DNA from: Bacteroidales bacterium
GTDB lineage: Bacteria > Bacteroidota > Bacteroidia > Bacteroidales > UBA932
Length of the DNA stretch: 64,000 nucleotides
Assembly: GCA_017429475.1 (NCBI GenBank)
Contig: JAFROX010000009.1
Span: forward strand, 1 to 64,000
Direction of reading: 5' to 3'
Both the position numbers and the translations under genes were made by a program. How positions within the stretch are numbered: position 1 is the stretch's first letter; the number at the start of each line of letters is the position of its first letter. Shown here in pieces: positions 58,996 through 64,000 of this stretch. The notes under the pieces are model-generated. The model did not search any database and was not told the origin of the DNA. It was given only the letters and a program-made list of their open reading frames with translations.

Positions 58996-59532
58996 ATGAA
59001 AATTCAACGTTATATTTTGTTCGTCGCTGCTATGCTTGCCGTCATAGCCTGCAGCGACTCTCGGAAGGAAGATCCAATCCGCGAAGCCATCAGCAATTAT
59101 CTCGTAAACGAAATCGGTCCCAACTACCTTCAGGGCGAAATCTGCATCCCTGTGATAATGATTGCAGCCACGGAAGAAAACGGCCAGTCTCCGACACGCG
59201 TATGGGGTGACTTCTGGGTTGACTGGTACAACCGCGAAGGAGACACTCTCAAAACTGTATCAGGAGGCAACCATTCCGGTTGCATGACCATCGAAGTGAA
59301 AGACGGAAAACCTTTCGTCACGGCATTCGAGCAGACAGTGGACGGTGCGGGCAACGAACAGAGTGCAAGGCGCATCTTCGGCAAGCACTATGACGCGTTC
59401 CATAACATCCACTCGAACCAGGATGTGCGCGAAGCCTACCGCAAGGAAGCTATACAGAACTATTGCAAGAGCAACGGGCTCGATGTACGCTACTATCAGG
59501 ATTATGGCTGGCCGGCAGTCGATATCAGATAG
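58996..59532 (+). CDS. Conserved lipoprotein of unknown function
   Basis: A 178-residue lipoprotein (AVIAC, Cys19). Recognisable blocks: PIREAISNYLVNEIGPNYLQ, RVWGDFWVDWYNREGDTLKT, SGGNHSGCMTIEV and YYQDYGWPAV. Similar proteins of this size occur in other Bacteroidales, without known function. The frame is open far upstream, but it crosses the AbrB promoter region and lacks homology, so ATG 58996 is the start. Confidence 0.75.
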   Translation: MKIQRYILFVAAMLAVIACSDSRKEDPIREAISNYLVNEIGPNYLQGEICIPVIMIAATEENGQSPTRVWGDFWVDWYNREGDTLKTVSGGNHSGCMTIEVKDGKPFVTAFEQTVDGAGNEQSARRIFGKHYDAFHNIHSNQDVREAYRKEAIQNYCKSNGLDVRYYQDYGWPAVDIR

Positions 59533-59571
59533 CAGTTCTTTCGATATTATATTATAATTGCTACTTTTGCT

Positions 59572-59579
59572 AACAGATA
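59572..59579 (+). promoter_or_regulatory. -7 box TACTTTTG for the Omp85-like/GH27 operon
   Basis: Exact TAnnTTTG, 20 bases before the ATG at 59600. It lies after the stop of the lipoprotein gene, so the three-gene operon has its own promoter. Confidence 0.5.
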
Positions 59580-59599
59580 TAAACCTAACAACGATAAAA

Positions 59600-60880
59600 A
59601 TGAAAAAACTATTAACCACTGCTCTGCTGCTCTTCGTTTTTCTGGGTGCAGCCGGACAAGAAAAAACTGAAATCGTAAAAACCGGTCTCAACTTCGGCCC
59701 TCTGCCCGCCGTCGGCTATTCTTCAGACCTAGGCTGGCACTATGGAGCCCTCTCCGACATCTACTGGTACGGAGACGGCTCGACCTATCCCGACTATGTA
59801 TGGAAGGGCAATGTTGAGATTTCAAAATACTCAAAAGGAAACACAGTCCTTCACAGCTTCTTTGACAGCAAATACCTAATCCCCGGCCTGCGTATCTCCG
59901 CAGCCGTTTCCTGGTTCGGCAACAAGACCACCAACTTCTACGGATTCAACGGCGCCTCGTCCGTCTATGATCCTGCCAAGGACCTGATCACCGAGACAGG
60001 CCAGGGTTTCTACCTGATGCGCCGTGACATCTTCCGCGTCCAGACCTGCCTTCAGGGCCAGATCGGCGACAGCAACTGGGGATGGGCCGGCGGTGTGACA
60101 TACTGGAGCATCAAGACCGGTCACGCAGTCAACGAAGGACTGAACTATAACGACGACTTTTCTCTCTATGACGCATACGTACAGGGAGGAGTCATTCCCG
60201 AAGCCGAGAAGGATGGTGGCAAGCACCTCGAGTTCAAGGCCGGCGTAGTATATGACACCCGCGACCACGAGAACAACCCCACCCGAGGCACCAACCTCGA
60301 GGTCTATATGTTCGGCAGCCCCGACATCATCTCAAAGCACGACAACAACTACCTCAAGCTGGCCGTGCACTTCAAACAGTTCTTCCCGCTGGCTGACCGT
60401 CTGGTGTTCGGAACCCATCTGGCATATCAGGGTATCGTTGCAGGCAACGCTCCGTTCTATATGCTGCAGAGCATCCAGTCAATCAACATGAAGCAAATCA
60501 ACACCGAAGGCCTCGGTTCCACCTGCACCCTCCGCGGTACTGTAACCAACCGCCTGCAGGGTAACGGCTACGCCTGGATGAACAACGAACTGCGCTGGAG
60601 CTTCGCCAAGTTCCACTGGATCAACCAGAACTGGACTCTCGCTCTCAACCCTTTCTTCGACCTCGGTATGGTAGTTCAGCCCTACCGTCTCGACCAGCTG
60701 AAGAAACTCTCTGAGCTCTATTACTCAGGCAACCCCGAGAAGCTCCATATGAGCGCCGGTTCAGGCCTTCACGTGATTATGAACCAGAACTTCAACATCA
60801 ACTTCGAGTTCGGCAAGTGCTTCGACCCCAACGACGGCACAGGTCTCGGCATCAACATCGGTCTCAACTATATCTTCTAG
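59600..60880 (+). CDS. POTRA-less Omp85/BamA-TamA-like outer-membrane protein
   Basis: A 426-residue exported protein with signal MKKLLTTALLLFVFLGAAG and then only a barrel. FKAGVVYDTRDHENNPTRGT matches the surface-antigen (D15) domain, and TLRGTVTNRLQGNGYAWMNN resembles the conserved L6-loop region with its RG pair. The last residues NIGLNYIF end in Phe, as in Bam substrates. POTRA domains are absent, so it is not BamA itself; it may be a pore. It forms an operon with a hydrolase and GH27. Confidence 0.78.
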   Translation: MKKLLTTALLLFVFLGAAGQEKTEIVKTGLNFGPLPAVGYSSDLGWHYGALSDIYWYGDGSTYPDYVWKGNVEISKYSKGNTVLHSFFDSKYLIPGLRISAAVSWFGNKTTNFYGFNGASSVYDPAKDLITETGQGFYLMRRDIFRVQTCLQGQIGDSNWGWAGGVTYWSIKTGHAVNEGLNYNDDFSLYDAYVQGGVIPEAEKDGGKHLEFKAGVVYDTRDHENNPTRGTNLEVYMFGSPDIISKHDNNYLKLAVHFKQFFPLADRLVFGTHLAYQGIVAGNAPFYMLQSIQSINMKQINTEGLGSTCTLRGTVTNRLQGNGYAWMNNELRWSFAKFHWINQNWTLALNPFFDLGMVVQPYRLDQLKKLSELYYSGNPEKLHMSAGSGLHVIMNQNFNINFEFGKCFDPNDGTGLGINIGLNYIF

Positions 60881-60883
60881 TCT

Positions 60884-61840
60884 ATGAAAAAGCTTCTGAA
60901 TGCAGCCCTGTTGCTGTTGGTAGCCCTTTCACTGAACAGTTGCCTCGCCGGCAAGTTTATGTGCAACTACGCTCTGAAACCCACCCCTCACGGAGTGGAT
61001 GACATCGAGCGCACCCGATACAAAGCCGACTCACTGATGCCCGGCAGTACGGCCTGGTATGACAACCTCAAGGCACAGGGCGTACTGAAAGACATCTATG
61101 CCGACGGCTACAACGGCAAGAAAGTTCACGCAGTATACGCTCCCGCCAAGGATCCCGCAACCGCCAACGGCACTGCCGTGGTAGTTCACGGCTACACCGA
61201 CAACCACTATGTATTCCTCTACCTGGTGCGTATGTACCGCGACCAGCTCAACTATAACGTGATGGTTCCCGACCTCCAGTACCACGGCGAGTCAGAGGGC
61301 GATGCAGTCCAAATGGGCTGGTTCGACCGCTATGACGTTGAAATGTGGACTGAAAAGGCTCACGAAATCTTCAAGAACGACTTCACCGTCGTTCACGGAG
61401 TGTCGATGGGTGCCGCCACAGTGATGATGATGAGCGGCGACAACCTTCCCGACTATGTCAAGGCATTCGTGGAAGACTGCGGCTACAGCTCAGTCTGGGA
61501 CCAGTTCGCATCCAACCTGAACGACACCTTCCATCTTCCGCCCTTCCCCATCCTGAACAGCGCCAACATAGTTTGCAAGAAGCGCTACGGCTGGGACTTC
61601 AAGGAAGCTTCGTCTGTCAATCAGCTGGCCAAGTCATATGTGCCGATGCTTTTCATCCACGGTGACGCAGACGATTTCGTTCCTTTCGAACACCTGCAGA
61701 AGAACTACGACGCAAAGACTGCCGGATACAAGGAAATGTGGGTAGCCGAAGGCGCAGTTCACGCCAACGCATATGCGAAGTATCCTGAGGAATACACACG
61801 CAGGGTATCTGAATTCCTGAAAAAAGTCAAGACCTTATAA
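60884..61840 (+). CDS. Exported alpha/beta hydrolase
   Basis: A 318-residue hydrolase with signal MKKLLNAALLLLVALSLNSC, probably lipidated at Cys20. VVVHGYTDNHY is the oxyanion region, Ser174 in GVSMGA the nucleophile, Asp in HGDADDFVP and His in AVHANAYAKY the rest of the triad. It resembles the BAAT/FrsA-like and acyl-esterase hydrolases of Bacteroidetes. It starts three bases after the Omp85-like gene, and its stop overlaps the GH27 start by one base (TAATG). Confidence 0.88.
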   Translation: MKKLLNAALLLLVALSLNSCLAGKFMCNYALKPTPHGVDDIERTRYKADSLMPGSTAWYDNLKAQGVLKDIYADGYNGKKVHAVYAPAKDPATANGTAVVVHGYTDNHYVFLYLVRMYRDQLNYNVMVPDLQYHGESEGDAVQMGWFDRYDVEMWTEKAHEIFKNDFTVVHGVSMGAATVMMMSGDNLPDYVKAFVEDCGYSSVWDQFASNLNDTFHLPPFPILNSANIVCKKRYGWDFKEASSVNQLAKSYVPMLFIHGDADDFVPFEHLQKNYDAKTAGYKEMWVAEGAVHANAYAKYPEEYTRRVSEFLKKVKTL

Positions 61841-63474
61841 TGAAAAGAAACCTTATTCCACTCCTTGCACTGCTGATTGCAGTTGCTGCCTGCACCACTT
61901 CTCCCAGGCAGCAAGGTTCCGAAGGCATCCAGCTTCCCACGATGGGATGGAGTTCCTGGAACACCTACAGTGTCAACATCTCCGATTCTCTGATCATGAG
62001 TCAGGCAGATGCGATGGTATCGACAGGGCTGGCAGATGCCGGCTACAACCACATCAACATCGATGACGGCTATTTCGGAGGCCGCGACCAGCAGACCGGG
62101 CAACTGCTCATCCACCCCACCCGTTTCCCGAACGGAATGAAGAAGGTAGTGGACCACATCCATTCCCTCGGTCTCAAGGCTGGAATCTACAGTGACGCCG
62201 GAGCCAACACCTGCGGAAGCTACTACAACCGCGACACCATCGCCCGCGGTGTGGGCCTCTACGGCCACGACCAGCAGGATGCCGACTTCTTCTTCAAGGA
62301 GCTGGGATTCGATTTCATCAAGGTCGACTTCTGCGGCGGAAACGCGCCCCAGAATTCTGACCGTCTGGCACTCGACCCTCAGGAGCGCTATACTGCAATC
62401 CGCAAGGCCATCGACAACACAGGACGCAAGGATGTCCGCCTGAACGTATGCCGCTGGGACTTCCCGGGCGTGTGGGTGCGCGACGTGGCCATCTCCTGGC
62501 GTATGTCCCACGACATCGGCGACCGCTGGCAGTCTGTAAAGAGCATCATCAACCAGAGCCTGTATCTTTCAGCATATGCTGGAGGAGGACATTACAACGA
62601 TATGGATATGCTCGAAGTCGGCCGTTCGATGAGCAGCGAAGAGGACAAGACCCATTTCGGAATCTGGTGCATTATGTCGTCTCCCCTGCTGATCGGCTGC
62701 GATATGACCACCCTGCGTTCAGAGGCGTTCGACCTTATGACCAACCGCGACCTCATAGCCTTGGACCAGGATCCCCTCGGACTCCAGGCATACGTAGTCC
62801 AGCACATCGGTGAAACCTACGTTTTCGTGAAAGACATCGAGGAGCGCTTCGGCACCGTCCGTGCTGTAGCCTTCTACAATCCTGCCGACGAGCCCTGCCA
62901 TATGGGCATTGATCTCAAGGACCTTGACCTGGCTGGCGGAGCCGCCGTCCGTGACCTCTTTGAACGCAAGGACATCGGCAGCGTCACCGACCGTCTCGAG
63001 GCTGACGTTCCCGCACACGGCACCCGCATCTATCGCATAGCTGCAAAACAGAGGCTGGAACGCGTGCGTTACGAGGCTGAGACCGCCTGGCTGAGCGACT
63101 ATCAGGAACTCTACAACAACCAGGCTTTCAAGACTGCCACCTACACTCCGGTTGAAGAATGTTCTGGCGGAGTGGCTGTCACACAGCTTGGTTTCAAGCC
63201 CACAAACGACATCCAATGGCGCGATATCTGGAGCCCGAAGGGTGGAGAATACAAACTCACGCTCCGCTGCCTTACCAACGAGCCCCGCGGCAACATGATT
63301 TATCTGTCCGACAATCCGGACAACGCCCGTCAGGTCAGGATAGCCGCAGCTGAGGGATGGCAGGACGTTGAAGTCACAGTAAACCTCAAGCCCGGTCTCA
63401 ACACCATAAGGATTGCCAACGACCGCAGCGGTATACCGGATATCGACTATATGGAACTCCAGCCACTGAGATAG
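61840..63474 (+). CDS. GH27 alpha-galactosidase, lipoprotein
   Basis: A 544-residue GH27 enzyme with lipobox VAAC (Cys18). The barrel has TMGWSSWNTYSVNIS, HINIDDGYF, nucleophile Asp163 (FIKVDFCGG) and acid/base Asp225 (RMSHDIGDRW). After a Greek-key domain the last 140 residues (RVRYEAETAWLSDYQELYNN to the end) form a CBM35/CBM6-like beta-sandwich. It would remove alpha-galactose from galactomannan, raffinose-type or host glycans. Third gene of the operon; terminated by the hairpin at 63502-63537. Confidence 0.94.
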   Translation: MKRNLIPLLALLIAVAACTTSPRQQGSEGIQLPTMGWSSWNTYSVNISDSLIMSQADAMVSTGLADAGYNHINIDDGYFGGRDQQTGQLLIHPTRFPNGMKKVVDHIHSLGLKAGIYSDAGANTCGSYYNRDTIARGVGLYGHDQQDADFFFKELGFDFIKVDFCGGNAPQNSDRLALDPQERYTAIRKAIDNTGRKDVRLNVCRWDFPGVWVRDVAISWRMSHDIGDRWQSVKSIINQSLYLSAYAGGGHYNDMDMLEVGRSMSSEEDKTHFGIWCIMSSPLLIGCDMTTLRSEAFDLMTNRDLIALDQDPLGLQAYVVQHIGETYVFVKDIEERFGTVRAVAFYNPADEPCHMGIDLKDLDLAGGAAVRDLFERKDIGSVTDRLEADVPAHGTRIYRIAAKQRLERVRYEAETAWLSDYQELYNNQAFKTATYTPVEECSGGVAVTQLGFKPTNDIQWRDIWSPKGGEYKLTLRCLTNEPRGNMIYLSDNPDNARQVRIAAAEGWQDVEVTVNLKPGLNTIRIANDRSGIPDIDYMELQPLR

Positions 63475-63495
63475 CAGGCCGGGATTCAGAAATAA

Positions 63496-64000
63496 CTACT
63501 GAAAAACCGTTGTCAGATATTTCTGGCAGCGGTTTTTTATGTTCTCACGGAGACTGTCGCCGTACCAGCGGATCTCGAAGGTATGGTAGCAGCCGTCTTT
63601 GAAATAAGGCTTCCATGCATATCCCGTTCCCTCGAAACCGTCCACCAGCAGCAGTTTGGACTCCTGGTCCAGTGTCACAGTCAGCGTGTCGAAGAGGACG
63701 GCGGGCGTAGCGTCAGTTACCCAGTTCACAGGGTTGATGGCCACGGCATTGCCTTCGCTGACCAGCGGAGTCGCATCCTCGGGATCTTCCACCGAGTTAT
63801 AGCAGATGGTAACGCCGGTGTCATCAGCACCCGTTGCGGGGATGATCGAGCCGTATTTTTCAACTTCATCTTCTGTGATTTTCCATCCGAGGACATATGC
63901 CGCCACCATACGCTCGTGCAACTCCTCGGGAAGCTCCTTCAGCAATTCCACGAGAACCTGTCCTCCCTGGCTGAAACCGGCCAGGACAAAAGGCCTTCCG
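63496..64000 (-). CDS. DUF3089 alpha/beta hydrolase-like protein (5' partial)
   Basis: The open frame continues off the right edge. The visible part begins GRPFVLAGFSQGGQVLVELL, where Ser in GFSQGG is the nucleophile elbow, then ERMVAAYVLGWKITEDEVEK and GVTICYNSVEDPEDATPLV, which identify DUF3089 (lipase-like alpha/beta hydrolases). The N-terminus and any signal are outside the window. Its last ten codons overlap the terminator of the convergent GH27 operon. Confidence 0.85.
   Translation of the reverse strand, partial: GRPFVLAGFSQGGQVLVELLKELPEELHERMVAAYVLGWKITEDEVEKYGSIIPATGADDTGVTICYNSVEDPEDATPLVSEGNAVAINPVNWVTDATPAVLFDTLTVTLDQESKLLLVDGFEGTGYAWKPYFKDGCYHTFEIRWYGDSLRENIKNRCQKYLTTVFQ
63502..63537 (+). 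terminator. Intrinsic terminator of the GH27 operon inside the DUF3089 3' end
   Basis: A 15-bp stem (AAAAACCGTTGTCAG and CTGGCAGCGGTTTTT, two positions pairing as G-U), six-base loop, then T-rich sequence on the + strand. It encodes the last residues of DUF3089 on the minus strand. Confidence 0.75.

Noticed and set aside
1-64000. tRNA, rRNA, CRISPR arrays, insertion sequences and SusC/D genes
   Set aside because: Looked for on both strands while reading; none could be supported, though small RNAs could be missed without a covariance search.

Overview
The window looks like a chromosomal segment of a fairly GC-rich member of the Bacteroidales (Bacteroidota), probably a gut or rumen lineage. 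The evidence is repeated Bacteroidetes -7 boxes (TAnnTTTG) upstream of genes, starts without Shine-Dalgarno sequences, a large number of Sec and lipoprotein signal peptides on glycoside hydrolases, and families typical of the phylum (calycin-like lipoprotein, 5-fold beta-flower protein, DUF3667, DUF1349, DUF4965, OMP_b-brl_3 receptor, LytS/LytTR pair). The genus cannot be fixed from sequence alone. No rRNA, tRNA, CRISPR array, complete transposon or phage was seen.

Left part (1-14.9 kb): a Fic protein cut by the window edge, an AraC-regulator remnant, a CDP-alcohol phosphatidyltransferase pair, a GH3 beta-glucosidase with a small thioesterase, then a decayed stretch (4.77-5.82 kb) with a nested inverted repeat, a Na/Pi-cotransporter tail and a frameshifted calycin-like lipoprotein. 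After that come a membrane acyltransferase, a lipoprotein, a ZIP metal transporter, two GNAT enzymes, an EamA exporter, a secreted type-B carboxylesterase with a DUF1349 lipoprotein, a nitroreductase and an alpha/beta hydrolase.

Middle (14.9-37.7 kb): an S9 peptidase; a GH43 plus esterase pair; a lipoprotein tyrosine phosphatase translationally coupled to a DUF4965 glutaminase-like enzyme; a phosphoribosyltransferase-like protein plus cytosine permease operon with a 30-bp palindrome touching its start codon; a LytS/LytTR two-component system divergent from a large outer-membrane receptor followed by a MATE exporter in an AT-richer patch; an exported flavoprotein plus an unassigned GH42-like enzyme; and a C1 peptidase fused to cupin domains, closed by a strong terminator.

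Right part (37.7-64 kb): GH8 exo-oligoxylanase with a GH2 that carries a LamG insert, a second type-B esterase, RidA, a TSCPD protein, a ceramidase-like enzyme with GH13, an envelope cluster (GNAT, holin-like, YtxH, DUF3667), a beta-flower repeat protein, an AlkD-like / membrane protein / DUF418 / acyl-CoA ligase run, GH92, an AbrB-acyltransferase pair, and an operon of a POTRA-less Omp85-like barrel, an alpha/beta hydrolase and GH27 alpha-galactosidase; a DUF3089 gene is cut by the right edge.

The exported enzymes together (GH2, GH3, GH8, GH13, GH27, GH43, GH92, several esterases, peptidases) suggest a cell that breaks down plant hemicellulose, starch-type and host N-glycan oligosaccharides in the periplasm or at the surface. 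No SusC/SusD pair accompanies them, so they are scattered trimming enzymes rather than one classical polysaccharide utilization locus.
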